From a virus: a stretch of 64,000 bases of DNA. Under the pieces are notes generated by a model, which was not told the origin of the DNA, ran no database searches, and saw nothing but the letters and a program-made list of their open reading frames with translations. Shown piece by piece: positions 55,831 to 64,000 of the stretch; position 1 is the stretch's first letter, and every line of letters begins with the position of its first letter. Both the position numbers and the translations under genes were made by a program. The stretch lies in IMG/VR virus record IMGVR_UViG_3300037487_001184, positions 1-64,000 of that record; one strand, written 5' to 3'.

Positions 55831-57123
55831 TTAGATTAATTCACGCCCCATAGGACGATAGCCATCCTTTAAGCAAATCAAAATACACGAGACGTATGGA
55901 ATATTATTCTCCTCAAACCACGGTCCAGGAAAGTACTGGTATAAAGTCACTGCTTTGAATCTTACGCGGTCGTTGTCAATATATCTAGCCGTTTCTCTGT
56001 CAGTATAGTACCAAAAACTGTTGGGATTCCAGTACGTGCGATGAGTTGGGTCTTGGAAAGCCCCACGACCATCAGAACTGGGAACTCTGATAAGCGCATA
56101 CCCACCTGGCATTAATACCCTAAATATTTCGGACATTGTATGCCATTTATCTGATAAGTGTTCAATTATATCGAACGCACGAATTACACCCACAGATGAT
56201 GTCTCGAACGGAAAGTCATCATTTAAGTCCGTATTAACATCTGCGTCCTTTAAATCCACACTTATGAAATTTTCTGGGGTATTGAACCTGCCCCCAATGT
56301 CCAACATTGTGTAATTATTTGTCTTTGCCCAATGCAAAATCATATCATAGATAAATTGCTTCTGCACATTATGCATATTATCTTGGATAGCTTTATTCCT
56401 ATTTAGCCAACTGTTAGAGCCATATACGCGGTAAAGATACAAACAATCGTCGAGATGAATAAACTTACCCTCAAGGTAGAATTTACACATAAGCGTCGAG
56501 TCATCCAACACATTCAGAGTCTCATCATGTCCGCCCACTTTTTCATAAACCGATTTACGGAATACACGAGGATGGTCTGGCTGATAAAGAATCAGTGATG
56601 TATGATAGGGATTCAACGGTGGGCAGATAGTTTCCTTGTACAAAATATCTTTGTAAAAAAAGTCCTTATACTTCCAGCCATATAAGGTATCTTCGTTAGT
56701 GATACTAGTAGCGTTACCAAATAGGCGTGGGGACCTGTCATCATTATTAAAACTTGCAGCATTAGCATATATGAACACTGCTTCGGTATCTTCCGCCGCA
56801 GCACTAATCTTATCTAAGGCACCATCTACCAGCTCGTCATCGTGATCGAGTTCTAATATCCACTCCCCACTGCATTTACCAAATACATATTTCTTCAAAG
56901 ACCCAATATTAGGTAGTCCATTGGTATGGATAGGGATAAAACCATCATCTATAATGACAGTTCTAGGGTCATCCTTAATCTCCTGTGGTATATCTTTAGC
57001 AGTAATGCCAGAATTGGGTAATAAAACCCACTCCAAATAATCCTGATTTTGTATAGACTTATAGGTATCTAATAGAAAACGTGTATTATGTGTTGGTGTT
57101 GCAATAGAGATATTAGATGTCAC
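55831..57123 (-). CDS. Glycosyltransferase 2 / methyltransferase fusion
   Basis: A 430-residue protein. Residues 1-240 are a family 2 glycosyltransferase (SIATPTHNT, LELDHDDELVDG with the metal-binding DxD). Residues 280-430 are a class I methyltransferase (MLDIGGRF, FDIIEHL, EIFRVLMPGGYALIRVP). It may build a methylated glycan on the virion or the host surface. Confidence 0.86.
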   Translation of the reverse strand: MTSNISIATPTHNTRFLLDTYKSIQNQDYLEWVLLPNSGITAKDIPQEIKDDPRTVIIDDGFIPIHTNGLPNIGSLKKYVFGKCSGEWILELDHDDELVDGALDKISAAAEDTEAVFIYANAASFNNDDRSPRLFGNATSITNEDTLYGWKYKDFFYKDILYKETICPPLNPYHTSLILYQPDHPRVFRKSVYEKVGGHDETLNVLDDSTLMCKFYLEGKFIHLDDCLYLYRVYGSNSWLNRNKAIQDNMHNVQKQFIYDMILHWAKTNNYTMLDIGGRFNTPENFISVDLKDADVNTDLNDDFPFETSSVGVIRAFDIIEHLSDKWHTMSEIFRVLMPGGYALIRVPSSDGRGAFQDPTHRTYWNPNSFWYYTDRETARYIDNDRVRFKAVTLYQYFPGPWFEENNIPYVSCILICLKDGYRPMGRELI

Positions 57124-57988
57124 CTAACACCTCACGCGTCTCCTCAATGTGCTTCGTTAGCAAGAGATAGTTGGGAATTATAGGCACAAGTTTCTGAAGT
57201 CTCCAAAGCAATCCTTTGAAGTCTCCCTGACCCTTACACAGTTCACACATGCCCCATAAACTAGCCTCAAAATAAGGTCCATCAGTTTGCCCATGTTTCA
57301 GAAGCTGGAAGCATAACTCAATAGCTTTATTAGTTTCACCCTTTACCAGATATTCTTTAGCCTGGAGGAATAAAAAACTGATGTCTCCTTTATCTATCTC
57401 AGTCTGATACAAATCAATATGCAAATCTACCTTGTATTCTGCCGGATTGTCTTTGATATGCTCAAAAATGAAGTCACTCATTACCGGAGCATCGGCACCA
57501 TTTATAACATACGGATACTCATGGACAGGGTTTCCCCACCTACGGGTACCGTACTTCCATATCCGCACACTACCCTCTCTTACAATTGTTCCAGCTTTGT
57601 TCCAACCTACATCATGAAGATAGTGTGTAGCAAAATTAACAGCCTCTGGTCTAGTCTCAGCAAGCCATTGTCTAATTAGTAATGGGTTAGAAGCTAATAC
57701 CTCGTCCGAATCACTTCTGCCGATATAGTCAGCGGGGGGAACCCTATCTAAAACATCCTGTCGCAGCTTACCGAAATGCCTAAAATCTTCGAAGTTCTGC
57801 CTATAACAAGATACATTAGGATAATGTTTTAATAGTTCGTATACTGCATCAGAATCACTTCTAGAATCTACCCCTATCACAGCGAAATCGTATAGACCCT
57901 GAAGTGAAGTCATGGCACTCTCAGTGTAGTCGGTACGTCCCTTCACGATAAGGTGCCATCCCACGGTAATTGTTGATGTCTCCATCAT
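57113..57988 (-). CDS. Glycosyltransferase with TPR-like end
   Basis: A 291-residue protein. GVDSRSDSD near residue 40 and IGRSDSDEVL near residue 90 look like a family 2-type glycosyltransferase site. Residues 200-280 are helical and TPR-like. Overlaps the downstream fusion gene. Two adjacent ATGs are possible starts. Confidence 0.75.
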   Translation of the reverse strand: MMETSTITVGWHLIVKGRTDYTESAMTSLQGLYDFAVIGVDSRSDSDAVYELLKHYPNVSCYRQNFEDFRHFGKLRQDVLDRVPPADYIGRSDSDEVLASNPLLIRQWLAETRPEAVNFATHYLHDVGWNKAGTIVREGSVRIWKYGTRRWGNPVHEYPYVINGADAPVMSDFIFEHIKDNPAEYKVDLHIDLYQTEIDKGDISFLFLQAKEYLVKGETNKAIELCFQLLKHGQTDGPYFEASLWGMCELCKGQGDFKGLLWRLQKLVPIIPNYLLLTKHIEETREVLGDI

Positions 57989-58020
57989 CTGCCTCCCATT
58001 TCAATCCTCATTATTTTCGT

Positions 58021-58049
58021 ATTATAGCACAATTAATCTTATTTGTCAA
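58021..58049 (-). promoter_or_regulatory. Leftward sigma70-type promoter
   Basis: On the - strand TTGACA (58049-58044), 17 bases, TATAAT (58026-58021), a full consensus match. It drives the glycosyltransferase group. Confidence 0.88.
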
Positions 58050-58052
58050 GCT

Positions 58053-61000
58053 TTATTCTATAAGTCCCCCATCTATTGTGCTAAGAGCACTAATCTCTGA
58101 GTCAAGTTCTGCTAATGCGGTCTGAACATTAGTTGCAACAAGCCCACCAACGGCAGTCACCGCTACGGCAGATGCTATACTAGCACCACCACCACCACCA
58201 CCGCCATCAGCTAAAGCTATATAATCAAACCTTAGTGAGTGAGCAGTAGTCCCATTAGATGTATGGATAAATTGTAGTTTAACAGCCCCAGTGCTAATAT
58301 AAGGTGCACCATTAAAGACTACTAAACTTCTGGACACATAATCTGCCTCACCAGCAAATGTTGCGAACGTATCCCAAGCACCAGTGCTATTATTCCACAA
58401 CTGAATGCTCATATAATGGTTTACAGCACCAATATAATACGAACGTGTGTCTATTGTCGTGAAGCTGGTAATACCTGTAAACAAGAACTGGACAGTAAGC
58501 GGTGCTACTGCCGATGCACTATCAGCGGTCTCTCGAACATTCAGATAGGTATTATCACGAGCGGTGCCTATAGCTGTTAAGCAGTTAGCCAGTTTATGAT
58601 TAGTCACCGTTTCGTCAGGAATAAATCCTAACGTCCCGCCAGCTACAGGAGTGACCCATGTTGTGCCAGTGATATCATAGGTATGCCCAACATTGCCTAA
58701 CTCAATGCCCACAGGTGCATATAGCACATTAGACACAACGCCAAGGGTTAATGCAGCACCAGCATCATCATAGGTTACAGTAAGATGGCTATTGGCTGTT
58801 TTGATAAACCCGTCACCACCAACAGTTCCACCTAAATCATCCTGAACATTTTCTAGGGTTAGGGATGTCCCTTGAGTACCCTGTGTTCCTTGATTACCCT
58901 GATTACCTTGATTGCCTTGGGTCCCCTGCGTTCCTTGTGTGCCTTGTGTACCTTGATTCCCTTGTGTTCCTTGGTATCCCTGGTCTCCACCAACATCACC
59001 CTGATTACCTTGATACCCCTGTGGTCCTTCTAATGTACCTTGTATTCCTTCCGTACCTTGATTACCCTGGTATCCTTGATAACCCTGTGGACCTTCTAAT
59101 GTTCCCTGGATTCCCTCATCACCCTGGAATCCTTGGTTCCCGCGATAACCCTGGTACCCATCTGTACCTTGAATCCCATCAAATCCCTGCGTACCCTGAA
59201 AACCATCTGTTCCCTGGTTCCCATCAAATCCTTGTGTTCCTTGAAAACCGTCTGTTCCTTGATAACCCTGGAACCCGTCTGTTCCTTGGATTCCATCAAA
59301 GCCCTGTGTTCCTTGAAAACCATCGGTACCTTGGGACCCCTGATATCCCTGCGTTCCTTGGAAGCCATCAGTTCCCTGGTACCCTTGATTTCCTTGAGTT
59401 CCTTGAGTTCCTTGTGTTCCCTGAAAACCCTGGTTTCCCTGGGCTCCTTGATATCCAAGATTTCCACGATATCCTTGGTTACCCTGATACCCTTGATACC
59501 CTTGAACTCCCTGGTTACCTTGGTATCCCTGGTTGCCACGATAACCCTGTGGTCCAGGTAATGTACCCTGTGTTCCTTCAGTCCCTTGATACCCCTGCGT
59601 TCCTTGTGGTCCTTCTAAAGTTCCCTGCGGACCTTGATTCCCTTGATACCCCTGATTTCCACGATATCCCTGATATCCCTGTGAACCACGATAACCAGTG
59701 GTTCCTTGTACTCCGCGATAACCGTCAGTACCCTGCACACCATCAGTGCCTTGAACACCTTGGTATCCCTGTACCCCTTGATTTCCCTGATATCCCTGAT
59801 TTCCTCTATATCCCTGGTATCCCTGATATCCCTGCGGTCCTTCTAAAGTACCTTGGATACCTTCTGTACCTTGGTACCCTTGAGTACCACGATACCCTTG
59901 CGGTCCTTCTAGTGTGCCTTGGATTCCTTCGGTTCCTTGGTATCCTTGAGTCCCCGAATATCCCTGGTATCCCTGCGGACCTTCTAATGTACCTTGTGGA
60001 CCATAATCTCCCTGATAACCTTGGTTTCCCCTATAACCCTGAACACCATCAAATCCTTGTGTTCCTTGATTTCCATCGGTACCCTGATTACCATCAAATC
60101 CTTGTGTTCCTTGACTTCCATCGGTACCCTGAACACCATCAAATCCTTGTGTTCCCTGATTACCATCATCTCCTTGATTTCCCTGATATCCTTGTGGTCC
60201 TTCTAATGTACCTTGTGGACCATCATCTCCCTGATTTCCTTGATATCCTTGCGGTCCTTCTAAAGTTCCTTGTGGACCCTCATCTCCCTGATATCCCTGA
60301 AAGCCATCAGTGCCCTGGTTCCCATCAAATCCTTGTACTCCTTGAAAACCATCTGTTCCTTGAATACCATCGGTACCTTGATAACCCTGGAACCCGTCTG
60401 TTCCTTGGATTCCATCAAAGCCCTGTGTTCCTTGAAAACCGCCATCTCCTTGATATCCCTGATATCCCTGTGGACCTTCTAAGGTTCCCTGTATTCCTTC
60501 GGTACCTTGGTATCCTTGATACCCATCAGTGCCCTGGTTCCCATCAAATCCTTGTGTTCCTTGAAAACCGTCTGTTCCTTGGTTTCCATCGGTACCTTGA
60601 TTTCCATCAAACCCTTGATTACCTTGCGGTCCTTCTAATGTTCCTTGTGGACCTTCATCACCTTGGTATCCCTGATAACCATCAGTACCTTGATAACCTT
60701 GAGGACCTTCAAGTGTTCCTTGAACACCTTCATCACCTTGAACTCCTTGCGTACCCTGATTTCCTTGTGTTCCTTGAGAACCATCAAAACCTTGGTATCC
60801 CTGATAACCATCTGTACCTTGATATCCATCAAAGCCTTGGTATCCTTGGAAGCCATCTGTTCCTTGATTTCCGTCGAATCCTTGGTTACCTCGGTATCCC
60901 TGTTGACCTTGTGGTCCTTCCCCTTGATTTCCTTGTGTGCCTTGAAATCCATCAGTACCTTGATTACCGTCAAATCCCTGTGTACCTTGAAAACCCCGAT

Positions 61001-61322
61001 TTCCTTGAGTTCCTTGGTTACCCTGTAATCCTTCTAAAGTTCCCTGTATTCCTTCATTACCCTGATTACCTTGTGTTCCTTGAAAACCGCTAGTACCTTG
61101 TGTACCTTGTGGCCCATCAAAACCACCTAAACCCCGAATACCAGTTGTACCCTGATAACCCTGGTTTCCACGATATCCTTGATTTCCTTGATAACCTTTA
61201 GTACCCTGATACCCAGCATCCCCCTGAACACCATCTATACCTTGATTACCTTGGTATCCCTGACTACCCTGACTTCCAATAGCCCCATGAGCCGGTGGGG
61301 AAATTACAGTGAAATTACTCAT
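58053..61322 (-). CDS. Giant collagen-like tail fibre protein
   Basis: A 1089-residue protein. After about 12 residues, roughly 810 residues are uninterrupted Gly-X-Y triplets, mostly QGYQGN, QGTDGF, QGTQGF and EGPQG, so the trimer should be a very long collagen-like rod. The C-terminal 260 residues form a globular head (FIKTANSHLTVTYDDAG, a jelly-roll-like part, and a short Gly run GGGGGG) that likely binds the host. Long open frames on the opposite strand here are by-products of the repeat. Confidence 0.88.
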   Translation of the reverse strand: MSNFTVISPPAHGAIGSQGSQGYQGNQGIDGVQGDAGYQGTKGYQGNQGYRGNQGYQGTTGIRGLGGFDGPQGTQGTSGFQGTQGNQGNEGIQGTLEGLQGNQGTQGNRGFQGTQGFDGNQGTDGFQGTQGNQGEGPQGQQGYRGNQGFDGNQGTDGFQGYQGFDGYQGTDGYQGYQGFDGSQGTQGNQGTQGVQGDEGVQGTLEGPQGYQGTDGYQGYQGDEGPQGTLEGPQGNQGFDGNQGTDGNQGTDGFQGTQGFDGNQGTDGYQGYQGTEGIQGTLEGPQGYQGYQGDGGFQGTQGFDGIQGTDGFQGYQGTDGIQGTDGFQGVQGFDGNQGTDGFQGYQGDEGPQGTLEGPQGYQGNQGDDGPQGTLEGPQGYQGNQGDDGNQGTQGFDGVQGTDGSQGTQGFDGNQGTDGNQGTQGFDGVQGYRGNQGYQGDYGPQGTLEGPQGYQGYSGTQGYQGTEGIQGTLEGPQGYRGTQGYQGTEGIQGTLEGPQGYQGYQGYRGNQGYQGNQGVQGYQGVQGTDGVQGTDGYRGVQGTTGYRGSQGYQGYRGNQGYQGNQGPQGTLEGPQGTQGYQGTEGTQGTLPGPQGYRGNQGYQGNQGVQGYQGYQGNQGYRGNLGYQGAQGNQGFQGTQGTQGTQGNQGYQGTDGFQGTQGYQGSQGTDGFQGTQGFDGIQGTDGFQGYQGTDGFQGTQGFDGNQGTDGFQGTQGFDGIQGTDGYQGYRGNQGFQGDEGIQGTLEGPQGYQGYQGNQGTEGIQGTLEGPQGYQGNQGDVGGDQGYQGTQGNQGTQGTQGTQGTQGNQGNQGNQGTQGTQGTSLTLENVQDDLGGTVGGDGFIKTANSHLTVTYDDAGAALTLGVVSNVLYAPVGIELGNVGHTYDITGTTWVTPVAGGTLGFIPDETVTNHKLANCLTAIGTARDNTYLNVRETADSASAVAPLTVQFLFTGITSFTTIDTRSYYIGAVNHYMSIQLWNNSTGAWDTFATFAGEADYVSRSLVVFNGAPYISTGAVKLQFIHTSNGTTAHSLRFDYIALADGGGGGGGASIASAVAVTAVGGLVATNVQTALAELDSEISALSTIDGGLIE

Positions 61323-61975
61323 TTTTTATTAATCCTATTTCTATTACCTGCTGGTGTATTCAGAGCACGTTCAAGAGTCCAATTCTGTATACGGTAATCC
61401 AAAGCACTCATACTTATATCTAAACTATGCGCCCACTGGGCTCTAGTCTTATCCTCACCATTATAGATAATCCTTTTATTACACCTACGATTATTAGACT
61501 GCACACTAGCAGTAGCCCATCTACAATTACCAGGCTCGTAGTCACCATCATTGTCTTTTCTATCTAAGGTCATACCGTCTGGACGCATTCCCATATCAGC
61601 TAAGAAATTTTCAAAACCATGCTTCTTGTCTAACCATCTATCGCAAACCTTAATACCGCGACCACCATAATTATGATAACCGGCATATTTAGGATTATAG
61701 CACCTATTCTTCATGTTCTGCCAACAATTATACGTCCCACTTGACCACCCACGTTTAGTGTGGTTATGCTTAGTGAACCATTCAATATGCATTTCTCGCT
61801 TAAAACAACCACACGATTTTGTACTACCGTTATTTAGAGACAGCCCCCTAACTGTTGTAGTATTCCCACAGTCACATATACAGTACCACCAAGAATTCTT
61901 TTCGTCAGTAAAAGCAAATCCTAAGACCGATAACCTCCCAAATACTTGTCCTGTTAAATTAATGACTTTTCCCAT
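61319..61975 (-). CDS. AP2/HNH-like putative homing endonuclease, copy 8
   Basis: A 218-residue family member (LTGQVFGRLSV, CDCGN, SCGC, YHNYGGRGIKVC, DRKDNDGD, GNCRWA), inserted just upstream of the giant fibre gene and overlapping its ATG by four bases. Site AATAAGGGG. Preceded by the structured element at 62012-62064. Confidence 0.83.
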   Translation of the reverse strand: MGKVINLTGQVFGRLSVLGFAFTDEKNSWWYCICDCGNTTTVRGLSLNNGSTKSCGCFKREMHIEWFTKHNHTKRGWSSGTYNCWQNMKNRCYNPKYAGYHNYGGRGIKVCDRWLDKKHGFENFLADMGMRPDGMTLDRKDNDGDYEPGNCRWATASVQSNNRRCNKRIIYNGEDKTRAQWAHSLDISMSALDYRIQNWTLERALNTPAGNRNRINKK

Positions 61976-62011
61976 TACCGCACCCCTTATTGTGTTTTCC
62001 TTAGTATTATC

Positions 62012-62064
62012 AATGGGCAGGTGGCTAAGGTTTCCACTTTTCGGGTAGCTTTCCCTAGCCCATT
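62012..62064 (-). ncRNA. Structured element upstream of AP2/HNH copy 8
   Basis: Read on the - strand: P1 AATGGGC with GCCCATT; P2 GGG with CCC; CCGAAAAGTGG; P3 GTGG with CCAC around AAACCTTAG; then CTGCC. It lies 12 bases after the stop of the upstream structural gene. Confidence 0.66.
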
Positions 62065-62076
62065 AAATTTGTCCCA

Positions 62077-62487
62077 CTAAGTGCCCCATAAAGTTATTGC
62101 ACCTTCATTACCCCCGGATGTAAAAACAATACTACCTGCCTTGCCATCGGACTCCCAGGTCAAGTATACTTCAGGCGGGATTTGCAACACATCGGCATCA
62201 TTTCCATTAGCATAAAAAGTCACCACGTCACCAGTACGATTATAAAAAATAAGTGTTGCATATCCAGTAACCGCGATAGTATCAGATGGATACTCTGTAA
62301 TAGATGCCAGCTCCCTAAACGGGTATACTAATGGCGAGTGACTGGAAAACGTGATTCCTGTAGGGATTACAGTTGGATAAAAATCTGTAGTTGCAGAAGA
62401 ATTCTTTCTTACAGTCGCGTGCTTCTTCCCTGAAATGCCACCCCTCAGAGTAATACTGCGCGCCGTTGAGTTCAAGTACGTAGGCAT
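62077..62487 (-). CDS. Virion structural protein (MPTY type)
   Basis: A 136-residue beta-rich protein beginning MPTYLN and containing TLIFYNRTGDVVTFYANG, matching the N-terminal tag and C-terminal half of the gene at 53592. Probably a decoration or fibre-attachment protein. Confidence 0.7.
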   Translation of the reverse strand: MPTYLNSTARSITLRGGISGKKHATVRKNSSATTDFYPTVIPTGITFSSHSPLVYPFRELASITEYPSDTIAVTGYATLIFYNRTGDVVTFYANGNDADVLQIPPEVYLTWESDGKAGSIVFTSGGNEGAITLWGT

Positions 62488-62511
62488 AATTAAAAATCCT
62501 CCTGCTTACAA

Positions 62512-62751
62512 TTAATCTTCTACTACTAGTTCTGGAATCATTTCTTCTTCCACCGGACGGAAGGTTATCACCTTAATTTCTGTTTGGCTAATCCAAATAC
62601 TACCACCATTTTCCATAGGAACTCTTATCTTAGCCTGTGACATTAGAGCAGGTTCAATAGCTGCTTGTTCCCCGTCTATAACCATGCTAAATACCACATC
62701 ATTTCCGTCCGAATCACGTAAATTACTTATAATTGTCACTGTCGTCTTCAT
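62512..62751 (-). CDS. Small hypothetical protein, likely structural
   Basis: A 79-residue beta-rich acidic protein among virion genes. No family recognised. Confidence 0.65.
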   Translation of the reverse strand: MKTTVTIISNLRDSDGNDVVFSMVIDGEQAAIEPALMSQAKIRVPMENGGSIWISQTEIKVITFRPVEEEMIPELVVED

Positions 62752-62778
62752 CTGTCTACCTCCCTTTTGTTTTACAGT

Positions 62779-63129
62779 TTATACTTTTAGTGCTGCTACT
62801 GCTTTAAACGTAGCAATCTTCTCTGACATAGCCAATTCTGTCGGTGTTGCTTCCGCTGCAATAAACTCAGCCAACTCACCTTCTGCTGCATCTGCCACAT
62901 CCCCTATCTGAGCCTCAACCGCAGTAGTCAATGCACTGAAGTCTGTCGTGATATCGGCAATAACTTTATTGCCTCTGGTTAGTTTTAAGCCTTCTGGTGA
63001 AAGCTGTGCCATGAACATACCGAACACTGAACTATAAAGCCCAGACTCAGCCGGTCCTGCTTCCTGCCACACTATACGAAATGATTCCGTACCTGAAATT
63101 ATACTAGCCAAAACATCTGCTGCTGCCAT
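62779..63129 (-). CDS. Hypothetical virion-region protein
   Basis: A 116-residue, Ala-rich protein; beta-rich first half (SFRIVWQEAG) and helical second half. Function unknown. Confidence 0.65.
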   Translation of the reverse strand: MAAADVLASIISGTESFRIVWQEAGPAESGLYSSVFGMFMAQLSPEGLKLTRGNKVIADITTDFSALTTAVEAQIGDVADAAEGELAEFIAAEATPTELAMSEKIATFKAVAALKV

Positions 63130-63130
63130 T

Positions 63131-63802
63131 TTATTCCCCTTCTACTACTTTTAGTTGTGGCTTTAGTAGTTCTTTTCTAAAGCGCATGAAATCTCCTATG
63201 AACCGTTTACCACCAATATGAACATTGGTAATTTCGGGATCTAAATAAATGCTATACCCCAACTCTCTTAATCTCCTACACATCACATTATCTTCCGACA
63301 CCAACTCCCCATCTATTATCTTAACGTCAAATATCATTTTTCTCAATTTGCCTTCATTCTCATACTCAGGACTATTGTCCCATAATGATTGCATGGCTTT
63401 ATTACTAAGTTTGAGGAATCCAGTACCTAAACTATTAACTTTGATAAGACCATTCTCTCCTATATCCAAATTTTGTGTGTTAATGTTATAAAGCTCTGCG
63501 TCATCAGTCTTTTTACGCACAGTTCCACCAACTACATCCTCTGGATAATTGAATAGCTTGAAAACATTTATTGGCTCAAACTCCATGTCATCGTCCACGA
63601 AGATCATCGCATCGGCACTGTTCTCCAATGCTATTGCAATCAAGTCATTTCTTGCCCTTTGGATAAGCGCATCGTGACTGAGATAGATGGGATAAGTGGT
63701 AATACCAAGGGATTCACCCATACGAATAGTTTCTACCATAGAAGCACAGTAGTAGACCGAAACTGTTCCAGAATAACAAGGAGTTCCAATAATTATATTC
63801 AT
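63131..63802 (-). CDS. GT-A type glycosyltransferase-like protein
   Basis: A 223-residue protein with IIIGTPCYSG at the start, ARNDLIAIALENSADAMIFVDDDMEF (metal-binding DDD near residue 75) and SEDNVMCRRLRELGYSIYLDP near residue 180, the pattern of phage family 2-like glycosyltransferases. Probably acts in glycan modification with the genes at 55.8-58 kb. Confidence 0.78.
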   Translation of the reverse strand: MNIIIGTPCYSGTVSVYYCASMVETIRMGESLGITTYPIYLSHDALIQRARNDLIAIALENSADAMIFVDDDMEFEPINVFKLFNYPEDVVGGTVRKKTDDAELYNINTQNLDIGENGLIKVNSLGTGFLKLSNKAMQSLWDNSPEYENEGKLRKMIFDVKIIDGELVSEDNVMCRRLRELGYSIYLDPEITNVHIGGKRFIGDFMRFRKELLKPQLKVVEGE

Positions 63803-64000
63803 CTAGCTTCCAGTTCCTTTACCCTGGCAGATAGTTCCTGAATAGCTTTTACCATAACAACCAGTAGATTTCCCGATGCTACCTCCAACCTTTCAGGATT
63901 AACATCATAGACTAGGCCCGGTATTGTTACACCCTCTTCCTTCTGTGCGATTTGAAGTTCTTGGGCGAGAAAGCCCATACCCGGTATCCCAACTTTGCTA
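63799..64000 (-). CDS. Tail fibre C-terminus with S74/chaperone end (partial)
   Basis: The last 66 codons of a gene that runs past the window edge. GMGFLAQELQ, then YDVNPERLEVASGN and VKAIQELSARVKELEAR, match the end of the intramolecular chaperone (peptidase S74) domain that trims trimeric tail fibres. Confidence 0.8.
   Translation of the reverse strand, partial: SKVGIPGMGFLAQELQIAQKEEGVTIPGLVYDVNPERLEVASGNLLVVMVKAIQELSARVKELEAR

Noticed and set aside
58865-61093. 742-codon frame on the + strand opposite the collagen-like fibre
   Set aside because: It is a by-product of the three-codon repeat; its product is Leu/Asp/Pro-rich nonsense without a ribosome site. The same holds for the long frames opposite 44742-45821.

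Overview
The window is part of the genome of a tailed double-stranded DNA bacteriophage, probably a large one and probably known only from sequence. The evidence is a portal protein, collagen-like tail fibres with a terminal S74-type chaperone fragment, an endolysin, small holin-like membrane proteins, a phage-type DNA polymerase, eight tRNA genes, and more than a hundred very short, tightly overlapping genes with strong Shine-Dalgarno sequences. Promoters that can be read are of the ordinary TTGACA/TATAAT type, so the phage appears to use the housekeeping RNA polymerase of its host. Nothing fixes the host. No integrase, large terminase or major capsid gene lies in this window.

Layout. Positions 1-240 hold a GC-rich tandem repeat, and up to about 3 kb much of the sequence is non-coding but rich in long hairpins, including a 26-bp inverted repeat that competes with a local hairpin in front of a small gene. 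From 3 to 34 kb lies the accessory/early region on the + strand: a CCA-adding enzyme, a Cys-rich protein paired with an M20/M28-like peptidase, an SNF2-type helicase, a dUTPase/dCTP-deaminase-like protein, a DraRnl-like RNA ligase, a DUF3310 protein, a DPPY methyltransferase, and dozens of small zinc-ribbon, single-helix membrane and coiled-coil proteins. From 34 to 38.7 kb lies an RNA-centred block: an HNH gene, a tandem array of predicted Y RNAs, five tRNAs, a sixth Y-like RNA, and a Ro60 (Rsr, TROVE-vWA) protein. A bidirectional terminator at 38.75 kb separates this from the leftward region (38.8-64 kb): portal, a uracil-DNA-glycosylase/PolA fusion, tail fibres, phosphoesterase, lysis genes, class II ribonucleotide reductase, glycosyltransferases and structural genes.

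The main discovery is the Ro60/Y RNA module. Six RNAs (Y0-Y5) share one design that I derived by hand folding: an outer helix, a 5' internal-loop strand of the type YGGCGRN, a second helix of 8-9 bp whose sequence differs in every copy but whose pairing is kept, then an invariant UACUUC. Five are short; Y4 carries a complete tRNA-like D/anticodon/T-arm domain, as in bacterial YrlA. The first five sit between a strong promoter and a branched terminator; Y5 lies directly in front of the Ro60 start codon. With the tRNAs, the CCA-adding enzyme and the RNA ligase, this suggests a phage-encoded RNA surveillance and repair kit.

A second theme is invasion by one family of AP2/HNH-like putative homing endonucleases: eight copies, one truncated, plus one unrelated HNH gene. 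The three copies on the - strand are each preceded by a 50-60-nt structured element with compensatory base changes, placed just after the stop codon of the upstream gene. One + strand copy is flanked by an imperfect direct repeat.
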